Shown here: positions 7,644 through 14,346 of the stretch, one piece after another
How the letters are laid out: every line of letters begins with the position of its first letter
Position numbering within the stretch: position 1 is the stretch's first letter
Made by a program: the position numbers and the translations under genes
Notes under the pieces: model-generated
Database searches by the model: none
Told to the model about the DNA's origin: nothing
What the model saw: the letters and a program-made list of their open reading frames with translations, nothing else
Assembly (NCBI RefSeq): GCF_901411515.1
Contig: NZ_CABDUX010000001.1
Location: 1,736,001-1,800,000 of the forward strand
Length of the DNA stretch: 64,000 nucleotides
DNA from: Raoultibacter phocaeensis
GTDB lineage: Bacteria; Actinomycetota; Coriobacteriia; Coriobacteriales; Eggerthellaceae
Direction of reading: 5' to 3'

Positions 7644-9554
7644 TTACAACTCTGCCGACATGGTCTCGCCAGCTATGAGGCCGTAGGCGATAGCCTGCGT
7701 TAACCCGATGCGGTACATGGCACCGTCCCGATTCTCTACGGAGCCAACCACGTCTCCTGCGGCGTACAGGCCCGCAATCGGCGTACCGTCCTCTTTTTGG
7801 ACGTGGCATGCGGGATCTACCTTGAGACCCCCCTGTGCGATGTAGGGTGTCGGCGTGACCTTGATGGCGTACATGTTTCCGTCGAGCAACATGGCGCGCA
7901 GCTTCTCGTTTCCGAACTCATCGACGGCACCGTTACGTGCGCATTCGTTAACTGCATCGAGCGTAGCCGTTAAATCGGGAAGATTGAGTTTTTCGGCAAG
8001 TTCCTGATAGTTTCCAGCCTCTGTCGCGTCTCCTGTTTCGAGTAGGAAGGTGTAGTCGAGGCGGTACGAATTTCCTGAAGGAACCATGCCTTGGCGCGAA
8101 ACCTCGTCGAATACCCAGTAAAAATCTGTTGTCGGCTGGTCCTTGAATACGCGAAGAGCCTGCTTGTACTCCATGTTTTCGCTGACAAACCGCGCTCCCG
8201 ATCCGTTTACCACAACGCCGGGGCAGACGTAGTGGATATACGATATCTCGGCGTGCGAAACGGCTCCAGAATAATGGCTCGTAACTCCTTGATCCATGGT
8301 CTCAAGGGCAGCTCCCGCTTCTTGGCCGAGAAGGAGGCCGTCTCCCGTAGCCCACGGTGGTCCCATGAGCGGAAACTTAAGTTCGTCCGGTTGGTACTGC
8401 TCCATGAGTTCGTTGTTGCTGATGTAGCCGCCACTCGCGAGCATGACTGCCTTTGAGGCGATATGATATACCGTGCCGTCGGCGCCTTTCGCAACAAGCC
8501 CTGTAACAGCTCCCTCGTTCGTGACGAGTTCGGTTACGGGTGCTTCAGTGATAATTTCGACGCCCAGTTGGTAGGTGAGGTAATTCTTTACGATGTCGAG
8601 ACAAAATTTACCGCCGATCGAAAAAGCGCCTGGCGCCAGTTGGGGAGCAGGCCAGTCGCTGATGGGGCAGAATCCGACGCCGATGTTAATCATCATATCG
8701 GTCGCATCTCTCGCAGCGTCAAACATAGGGGTTATGAATGGCATGTCCGGATTGTAATACGGATTGTCTGGTTCGATTCTGCCCTCGCGATACGATTGAA
8801 GCTGGGCCTCAACCGAGCTCCATGCTTCGAAAATCTGCTCGGTGCCCCAGGCTTTTTGGATGATGGTATCCTGTGCGTTCCATGCAGTACTCGTTATCGG
8901 CATGCAGCCGCCAACGTAGGGCATTTTTTCGAACACCATAACGCTCTTGCCGTTTTCGGCGAGCTTCCATGCTGCCATAAGACCAGCCATACCAGCTCCC
9001 ATGATGGCAACATCGCATTCTCGCTCGACATCGGCTTCTTTCGGCTCGGGAGATTGGTAGCCTTTGAAATTGCCAGGATCGCCGCCTGCTAGAGTTATCG
9101 CTTCCGAAACGGCGTTTTGAATAGCCATGCTCGTAAGCGTTGCTCCGGTGACGCAATCGACATCGATGCACTGGCTGTCGAGGATGCGCTGCGGCATGGA
9201 GTTTATAGCCGCCTCGCCGATGACGTAGCTTTCGCGGTTGTTGAGCACGGTCACCTCGGATATGGCACCGTCGGCAATGACTGTTTTTACGTTGATGGGG
9301 CCATGCATGCTGATTGCTTTGGTGAGGTAAACGCCGTCGGTAAACTCTTCGGGTATCGTAGGGGAATTGGTTTTCTCAGCGTTGTCGGTGCTTGTATTCG
9401 GTTGTGCGCTGCATCCGGAAAATAGTCCTGCTGCGGCAAGTCCCGCTGTTCCCGCTGCTGCCCCGACGATAAAGCTCCGGCGGCTCATTTCATTTTGCTG
9501 TATACGGTTCTCTCCCATGGTTTTCCAATCCGCCATTTTATGATGGCTTTTCAT
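7644..9554 (-). CDS. Tat-exported FMN/FAD reductase (urocanate reductase/flavocytochrome c type)
   Basis: The 636-residue protein has a Tat lipoprotein signal (SRRSFIVGAAAG ... FSGC), then a small FMN-binding domain (about residues 70-150) with the covalent-flavin motif DCVTGATLTS, then a FAD domain beginning CDVAIMGAGMAGLMAAW. The C-terminus has GLYAAGDVVGSVENRDGAMY. In this family the FMN domain relays electrons to the FAD site that reduces an enoate such as fumarate or urocanate. The substrate is not assignable. The first ATG (9554) sits three bases from a hairpin, so codon 7 (9536) or codon 13 (9518) may be the true start. It is divergent from the LuxR gene at 9823. Confidence 0.88.
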   Translation of the reverse strand: MKSHHKMADWKTMGENRIQQNEMSRRSFIVGAAAGTAGLAAAGLFSGCSAQPNTSTDNAEKTNSPTIPEEFTDGVYLTKAISMHGPINVKTVIADGAISEVTVLNNRESYVIGEAAINSMPQRILDSQCIDVDCVTGATLTSMAIQNAVSEAITLAGGDPGNFKGYQSPEPKEADVERECDVAIMGAGMAGLMAAWKLAENGKSVMVFEKMPYVGGCMPITSTAWNAQDTIIQKAWGTEQIFEAWSSVEAQLQSYREGRIEPDNPYYNPDMPFITPMFDAARDATDMMINIGVGFCPISDWPAPQLAPGAFSIGGKFCLDIVKNYLTYQLGVEIITEAPVTELVTNEGAVTGLVAKGADGTVYHIASKAVMLASGGYISNNELMEQYQPDELKFPLMGPPWATGDGLLLGQEAGAALETMDQGVTSHYSGAVSHAEISYIHYVCPGVVVNGSGARFVSENMEYKQALRVFKDQPTTDFYWVFDEVSRQGMVPSGNSYRLDYTFLLETGDATEAGNYQELAEKLNLPDLTATLDAVNECARNGAVDEFGNEKLRAMLLDGNMYAIKVTPTPYIAQGGLKVDPACHVQKEDGTPIAGLYAAGDVVGSVENRDGAMYRIGLTQAIAYGLIAGETMSAEL

Positions 9555-9557
9555 GCG

Positions 9558-9578
9558 GGATCGGCATGGAGCCGATCC
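9558..9578 (-). promoter_or_regulatory. Hairpin next to the start of the FMN/FAD reductase gene
   Basis: GGATCGGC and GCCGATCC form an 8-bp perfect stem around a 5-base loop, three bases upstream of the 9554 ATG. If transcribed it would hide that start, which favours an internal ATG or acts as a translational control. The rest of the gap 9579-9822 shows only a -10 box at 9800. Confidence 0.35.
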
Positions 9579-9799
9579 TCCCTACCGTTTCGTCGTGCTC
9601 GATGCGAACGGCGCCTATTTCGCATGACGAATCCGACGCATTGACTGTAGTTGAGCCCGCACCAGAAAAAGGCCAACATCCTGATGAAAAGCTTGGTAGC
9701 GCGAGTAGCATGTTTGGTATTTCTTTGGTAGATAATTTCTGACCAGCGGTTTTCCGAAACGCACCGCACACTGTGGAGGAGTCATTAAGCAAGGGACGA

Positions 9800-9805
9800 T
9801 ATAAT
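9800..9805 (+). promoter_or_regulatory. -10 box for the LuxR gene at 9823
   Basis: A perfect TATAAT lies 17 bases before the first ATG. No convincing -35 is visible, as expected if an activator is needed. The predicted transcript start near 9812 leaves an 11-base leader for the 9823 start or a 50-base leader for the ATG at 9862. Confidence 0.45.
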
Positions 9806-9822
9806 GGGAGTGGGCATGGGGC

Positions 9823-11328
9823 ATGTTACGCAACGTGTGCAACGTGAGAGGCGATTGGGCGATGTCGCGTTTGGGTCACAAAAAACTCGAGTCGAATGAA
9901 GGCGAAGCCGGTAAGAGAAGCCAAGAGTTGGCTGCGGGAAAACCAATTTTTTACCGCATGCTTCTTATTATGCTCGGATTCGGGTTGTTTCGCGGATGGA
10001 GCGTCATCGGTGGCTCTCCAACGCTTTTCGTTCCTTCGGGCAGCATTGCTGTTTTCGCTGAAGCGAATGCGGGGCTTTGGGAGGACATCGTGTATGCCGT
10101 AATTCTTGTGGCGATCGGTGTCGCGGCTCAGAAATCAGCTCGGTTCAGTCGTGAGAAGTTGATGGTCGTCAGTTGTACGGTAGTGTGTCTGGGGACGGCG
10201 TTGTTCGTTTTCTCGTACGTTACCGACGATGCCCCGCTTCTTTTGCCGATGGCAGGAAGGGTGCTGTTCGCGGCTGCTGCATGCATTGCGATGCTTTGGG
10301 GCGAGCAGCTCTGCTATGTGGGAATCAAGGAATCCCTGATTTGCATTTCAGGAGCGTACGCGTTTTCGTATGTCATGGCTCTTGCGGGGACGGGTTTCTC
10401 GAAGGAAGCAGTTGCCGTTTTGCAAGTTGCACTTCCTGTAGCATCGCTCGCGCTATGGTTTTTGGTGCGAAAATCGTACCCTCGCGAACGGCTCGTGGCT
10501 ATCGAAAGCGGGCGGGATGGTTCTTTGCGTGCAGCACCGTACCGTGTGTTTTTGGGAATAGGTATTTTTGGAGCGATCCTGTTGTTGGCGAACGGTCTGT
10601 CGGAGGGAAAGACGTCGGTCCCAGACGAATTGCTCACGCTTGTGGTTGGTCTGGCAACCTCTCTCGTTATACTCGGCATTGCACGTCTCTATCGACATCC
10701 TATCGATTTTACGCTTGTGTTCCGCTTGATGCTGCCTATTATCGTTGTCTGCATATTCCTCGTCTTTTTCATCGAAGCCGACCAGCAACCGTACGAAGTA
10801 GCTTTCATCGGTTTCAGCTGGACGTTTTTTATCGTTTTCGCCTGGGAGCTTTGGCGGATCGCTGCTTCTCGAACGGCTTTGTCACCTCTTGCCGTTTTTT
10901 CTTTTGGATCCGCTTTCCTCTCAGTGAGCACGCTTATAGGGAGTGGGATTCAGTTGATTGCTGGGGTAGCGGGTGCGAGCAGTCTCGTCGTCGTTGCCGT
11001 CATCTGCATCGTCTCGGTGCTCGTTTCGTCTTTCCTCCTCAACGATCAGAAAGTTCGCGAAATCGTTCAGGGAAAAAGCGCGTTTCTTGATAGAGACGAT
11101 GAATCCGCATGTCGGCTCTGCGTTGATAAGGCGTCTGCGACAATCAAGCTCACTGAACGCGAGCAGGAGATCGCGTTGCGGGTTTTGCAGGGGAAGGATA
11201 ACGCACTCGTGGCCTCAGAGCTATTTATAACGACCGCAACCCTCTATACTCATTTGAGGAACATCTACAAGAAAGCAGATGTGCATAGCAAGCAAGAGTT
11301 CATTGCGTTTCTTCGGTCGTTCGCGTGA
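9823..11328 (+). CDS. Membrane-embedded LuxR-family transcriptional regulator
   Basis: The 501-residue protein has about twelve hydrophobic helices (residues about 40-415) followed by a C-terminal LuxR helix-turn-helix (LTEREQEIALRVLQGKDNAL, then a TATLYTHLRNIYKK recognition helix). Regulators that combine a transporter-like membrane half with a LuxR output domain are expanded in Eggerthellaceae and usually sit next to flavoprotein reductase genes, as here. A role sensing the acceptor or signal for the adjacent reductase is inferred. The ATG at 9862 has the better ribosome-binding site (GAGAGGCG) and is an alternative start giving 488 residues. Confidence 0.88.
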   Translation: MLRNVCNVRGDWAMSRLGHKKLESNEGEAGKRSQELAAGKPIFYRMLLIMLGFGLFRGWSVIGGSPTLFVPSGSIAVFAEANAGLWEDIVYAVILVAIGVAAQKSARFSREKLMVVSCTVVCLGTALFVFSYVTDDAPLLLPMAGRVLFAAAACIAMLWGEQLCYVGIKESLICISGAYAFSYVMALAGTGFSKEAVAVLQVALPVASLALWFLVRKSYPRERLVAIESGRDGSLRAAPYRVFLGIGIFGAILLLANGLSEGKTSVPDELLTLVVGLATSLVILGIARLYRHPIDFTLVFRLMLPIIVVCIFLVFFIEADQQPYEVAFIGFSWTFFIVFAWELWRIAASRTALSPLAVFSFGSAFLSVSTLIGSGIQLIAGVAGASSLVVVAVICIVSVLVSSFLLNDQKVREIVQGKSAFLDRDDESACRLCVDKASATIKLTEREQEIALRVLQGKDNALVASELFITTATLYTHLRNIYKKADVHSKQEFIAFLRSFA

Positions 11329-11381
11329 TGCGTACGAATATTTTGCTCACCATGAGCGAGCGGCAGGTTTTCAAACAAATC

Positions 11382-11403
11382 GGGCGGTGAATGCTCACCG
11401 CCC
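11382..11403 (+). terminator. Hairpin after the LuxR gene
   Basis: GGGCGGTGA and TCACCGCCC form a perfect 9-bp stem with an ATGC loop, 54 bases after the stop. There is no T tract, so it may end transcription weakly or stabilise the 3' end. Confidence 0.4.
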
Positions 11404-11411
11404 CTGAAAGC

Positions 11412-11474
11412 GCTTCGGCAAAGATGAAAGATCCTGCCCCCTCCAAAAAACAGAATCTTTATCTTTGCCGAAGC
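11412..11474. repeat. Long inverted repeat (about 20-bp arms) in a non-coding gap
   Basis: GCTTCGGCAAAGAT (11412-11425) is complementary to ATCTTTGCCGAAGC (11461-11474). The stem continues inward with AAAGAT/ATCTTT past a single bulged G. The loop has a C-rich block and an A6 run; read on the minus strand it contains GGAGGGGG. The remaining part of this 461-base gap (11475-11758) shows no convincing gene. Confidence 0.55.
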
Positions 11475-11758
11475 TCGTTGAAGTGTTTACCTTCTGTAAC
11501 GCATCCGTAATTATACAACGTTTGCCACAATAACAATAGGGTTTTTTCAAGTTTGAGTAAAGCGCCTGATGAGGAAGTGTTTTTTGCGCCATCATATAGT
11601 TGAAACGCGTGAAAATCGCTGTAAAGAACGCTCACGAAGCTACCTGCCGCATCGCGTCCAAGCCACGCAAGCTGCGCGATGCTTCGGAAGCGACACGCCA
11701 ACCGTCTTTCGAAAGCGGCTACAGCCCTCTGGCCCAAAACCCACTCGAAAAGAGCTCG

Positions 11759-11796
11759 ATAGTCGTATGACAAAAAGTCGTGCGACAATGTGTTAT
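11759..11796 (+). promoter_or_regulatory. Promoter of the nrfD-gntR-SPFH operon with two near-palindromic operators
   Basis: Two 16-bp sites are seen: ATAGTCGTATGACAAA (11759-11774) and AAAGTCGTGCGACAAT (11774-11789). Both fit ATTGTCG-N2-CGACAAT imperfectly. A possible promoter is ATGACA (11767-11772), 18-base spacer, TGTTAT (11791-11796); the second site fills the spacer. The same motif occurs at 14170-14205, flanking the GntR gene on the other side. Confidence 0.55.
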
Positions 11797-12746
11797 TCTA
11801 TGCTCGGCAGAACCTGGGGATTGCCGAGTGGAAGATCCGACGCATTTTGAGCCTGTTGATCGTTGCATACCTGTTTTTGGGCGGAGCGGGGGCCGGGGCC
11901 TTTGCGGTTCTCGCCTGCATCGATGCTCGATTCTTTGGCATTCGCGGGTTGTCTTGGATTCCCTCGCATACAGGATCGGTCGAAAAACGGTATCTGTCGC
12001 TTCTTGTGAAGAGGGGGTACGTCGTTTCGTTTGCGGCTTTGGCGCTCGGCGCAGTCTGTCTGCTTGCTGATCTAGGGCGCCCGGAAATAGCGTACATGCT
12101 CTTCACGCAACCGACGTTTTCGTATATCAGCGTGGGAACGTACTCGCTTGCGGCCCTCATGCTCTGTGCACTGTATTTTGTGATAATCGGGCAGTTTGCG
12201 TTGCCTCGTTTTCTTAATCGCGCAAAGCCTGCTATGCTCCTGATCGGCTTTGTTTCGGCTTTGTCCGTGATGACGTATACCGGCGTGTTCTTGCAGTCGA
12301 TGCGATCGATTGCGCTGTGGAATTCGCCGTGGCTGATCGTGCTCTTTGTTCTATCCGCCTTGTCGACGGGCATCGCGCTTGTGCTGTTGTGCTCAGGTGG
12401 GCTCTGCCTCAAGCGCATGGGGTCTGCCTTATCAAAACGATTAGCGCAGGTTGATCTGGTTGTTATCATCCTTGAGATTGTCGCTTGCCTTGCGTATCTG
12501 GTTTCGGTTGCGGATACCGAGCTCGGAGCGAAGTCGGTGGAGCGTCTGCTCGTCGGCGATACCGCCTTGGTTTTCGTGGGCGGTTTCATGTTGTGCGGGC
12601 TGGTGACACCCGGCATCATGGATGCGATTTCTATCAAGCGGCAACACGATGAACGACTCGATGCAGCGTTGGCTTGCCTGGTGCTCGTCGGCGGGTTTTG
12701 CTTGAGGCTCGGCCTGTTCGAAGCGAGAATACACAGCGGCACATGA
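11790..12746 (+). CDS. NrfD/PsrC-family membrane subunit (quinone-interacting)
   Basis: The 318-residue protein has about eight hydrophobic helices and the family signature YLFLGGAGAGAFAV near the start, shared with the protein at 34838. NrfD-type subunits anchor respiratory iron-sulfur and molybdenum subunits and exchange electrons with menaquinol. Here it precedes a GntR gene and an SPFH gene, and the matching molybdoenzyme and ferredoxin subunits follow at 14347 and 16821. The reading frame opens with a GTG at 11790 that lacks a ribosome-binding site and overlaps the proposed -10; a TTG at 11847, just before the first helix, is an alternative. Confidence 0.78.
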   Translation: MLFYARQNLGIAEWKIRRILSLLIVAYLFLGGAGAGAFAVLACIDARFFGIRGLSWIPSHTGSVEKRYLSLLVKRGYVVSFAALALGAVCLLADLGRPEIAYMLFTQPTFSYISVGTYSLAALMLCALYFVIIGQFALPRFLNRAKPAMLLIGFVSALSVMTYTGVFLQSMRSIALWNSPWLIVLFVLSALSTGIALVLLCSGGLCLKRMGSALSKRLAQVDLVVIILEIVACLAYLVSVADTELGAKSVERLLVGDTALVFVGGFMLCGLVTPGIMDAISIKRQHDERLDAALACLVLVGGFCLRLGLFEARIHSGT

Positions 12747-12756
12747 ATGAGGAAGT

Positions 12757-13167
12757 ATGACAGCGAAACCGATACCGTCTTTCGAGATCGACGAATCCAG
12801 CGATTTGCCGCTGTGGGTTCGTCTGCGCGACAGGCTCGTGTACCTGATCAATGCAGGCTACTACAAGCCGGGCGATCAATTGCCTACCGTTCGCAAGTTC
12901 GCAGCCGAATTGTGCATAAGCTACAACACCGTCAGCAAAGCATATGTTGCGCTTGAGCGGGAAGGCTATATCGTAACGACGCAGGGCAGGGGAGCCTTCG
13001 TTAGCGAGCCGGATTCCGTATCGGATGCCCCCGACGTCAATGCGATGGTGGAGGATTTTGTAAACAACTGTTTGGAAAAGGGTATGACGTACGATGACAT
13101 TCCAAAGCACGTCAACAAGTCCATTCGGAAGCTAAAGAGGGAACATGAAAAGAAGCAAGGGAAGTAA
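12757..13167 (+). CDS. GntR-family regulator, short YtrA-like type (cluster 1)
   Basis: The 136-residue protein is a compact GntR regulator: a winged helix (LPLWVRLRDRLVYLI, PGDQLPTVRKFAAEL, YNTVSKAYVALEREGYI) and a short helical tail instead of a large ligand-binding domain. It closely resembles the regulator at 29340. GAGGAAG precedes the ATG. It follows the NrfD gene by 10 bases and overlaps the SPFH gene by 23 bases, so the three are probably one operon. The likely binding sites are the 16-bp near-palindromes at 11759-11789 and 14170-14205. The signal sensed is unknown; the tight coupling suggests the SPFH protein may take part. Confidence 0.88.
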   Translation: MTAKPIPSFEIDESSDLPLWVRLRDRLVYLINAGYYKPGDQLPTVRKFAAELCISYNTVSKAYVALEREGYIVTTQGRGAFVSEPDSVSDAPDVNAMVEDFVNNCLEKGMTYDDIPKHVNKSIRKLKREHEKKQGK

Positions 13168-14125
13168 GGTCGGCGCAGCGGAGGCATCGAGAAAACGCGA
13201 TACCGCTCGTCGTATCGAAATGGAGTTCGGCGTAGCAGCGGAAGCGTACCGCTCCGATCCGAGCAAGCGCGCGACTCGCAACGGCGCACTCGCGCTGCAG
13301 ATCGCATTGGCGGTAGCGGTTTTCGGCGCGGTCTTGCTGGTATTTTACCTGGCTGCTTCCGAAATCGGACTCGTAGCGGTCTGTGTCGCATTTCTAGCAT
13401 TTTTAGCGGCGCTCACGTCGGTTCACGTTGCGCTCGAATGGGAGCGTGTCGTCATCCTGCGCTTCGGGCGGTTCGCGCGTGTTGCGGGTCCGGGCGTGTT
13501 CTTCACCGTTCCGCTTATCGAGTACTGCTCGCTTCGGGTCGATCAGCGTATCATGATCACGCCGTTCGGGGCCGAGGAAACGCTTACTTCCGATCTGGTC
13601 CCCCTCGATGTCGATGCGGTCTTGTCGTGGATGATCTGGAATCCCGAACGGGCATGCACGGAGATCGAGGACTGTTATTTTGCGGTGGCTTTGGCCGCCC
13701 AGACCGCATTGCGCGATGCCATCGGGCGAGCGCCCATCTCCGAGGTAGTCGTCCGAAGAAACCAGCTCGATCACGAATTGCGATCGGCTATCGAAGGGAA
13801 GGTTTCGGATTGGGGCGTCACCGTCATTTCCGTTGAAGTGCGTGATATCATCGTGCCGAGCGAACTGCAAGACTCCTTGTCGCTCGAAGCACAGGCCGAG
13901 CGGCGTCGAAACTCGAGGATCATGCTCATGGAGGCCGAGAAGGACATCTCCGAATTGCTTTCAGAGGTTTCTGACCGGTACCGCGATGACGAAGTGGCGC
14001 TCGAGCTGAGGAAGATGCATTTGATCCACGAGGGGATTCATGAGAATGCGGGTGCCGTCGTCGTGCCCAGTTCGTATACGGAGGGCTTCGCGCCTTCGCA
14101 AGGGGAGGGACACGAGCACGCATAG
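13145..14125 (+). CDS. SPFH/stomatin-like membrane protein (cluster 1)
   Basis: The 326-residue protein has an N-terminal cytosolic stretch, one or two hydrophobic segments (about residues 55-98), then a band-7 domain beginning VALEWERVVILRFGRF and VAGPGVFFTVPLIEY, and a charged helical region. Stomatin-like proteins oligomerise on the membrane and organise complexes or proteolysis. It shares clear stretches with the protein at 29738 (TSDLVPLDVDAVL versus TSDLVPVDVDAVL). Its start lies inside the GntR gene (AGAGGG precedes the ATG), a strong sign of coupled function. No NfeD-like or protease partner is nearby, unlike many slipin operons. Confidence 0.88.
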   Translation: MKRSKGSKVGAAEASRKRDTARRIEMEFGVAAEAYRSDPSKRATRNGALALQIALAVAVFGAVLLVFYLAASEIGLVAVCVAFLAFLAALTSVHVALEWERVVILRFGRFARVAGPGVFFTVPLIEYCSLRVDQRIMITPFGAEETLTSDLVPLDVDAVLSWMIWNPERACTEIEDCYFAVALAAQTALRDAIGRAPISEVVVRRNQLDHELRSAIEGKVSDWGVTVISVEVRDIIVPSELQDSLSLEAQAERRRNSRIMLMEAEKDISELLSEVSDRYRDDEVALELRKMHLIHEGIHENAGAVVVPSSYTEGFAPSQGEGHEHA

Positions 14126-14169
14126 CCGGGTATCCTATTAGCCGCAAAATAGAATAATGACAATCGGAA

Positions 14170-14215
14170 ATTGTCGCACAACAATCTTGAATGTCGTGCG
14201 ACAATCCTGTATAAC
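14170..14215 (+). promoter_or_regulatory. Promoter of the molybdoenzyme operon with two near-palindromic operators
   Basis: Sites ATTGTCGCACAACAAT (14170-14185) and AATGTCGTGCGACAAT (14190-14205) match the motif upstream of the nrfD-gntR operon, and a GACAAT half-site lies at 14159-14164. The promoter reads TTGAAT (14187-14192), a 17-base spacer, TATAAC (14210-14215). The second site sits inside the spacer, as in the nrfD promoter, so bound regulator would compete with RNA polymerase. Confidence 0.65.
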
Positions 14216-14346
14216 GGTATGTGGGGAATTCAGCTGATTCCGAAGCTACGGTATGACGCGTAAGGGAGGCACCGGTCTGTCTCGTGACCAACGGGGTGGA
14301 GCAATCGTGCTATGCGTTCATGCCTCATGACGAGAGGAGAGGAATC

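Noticed and set aside
11459-11788. Minus-strand frame of 109 codons (begins MSHDFLSYDY)
   Set aside because: It starts inside the operator region of the nrfD operon, ends in the long hairpin, has no ribosome-binding site and matches no family I know. A decayed gene cannot be excluded.
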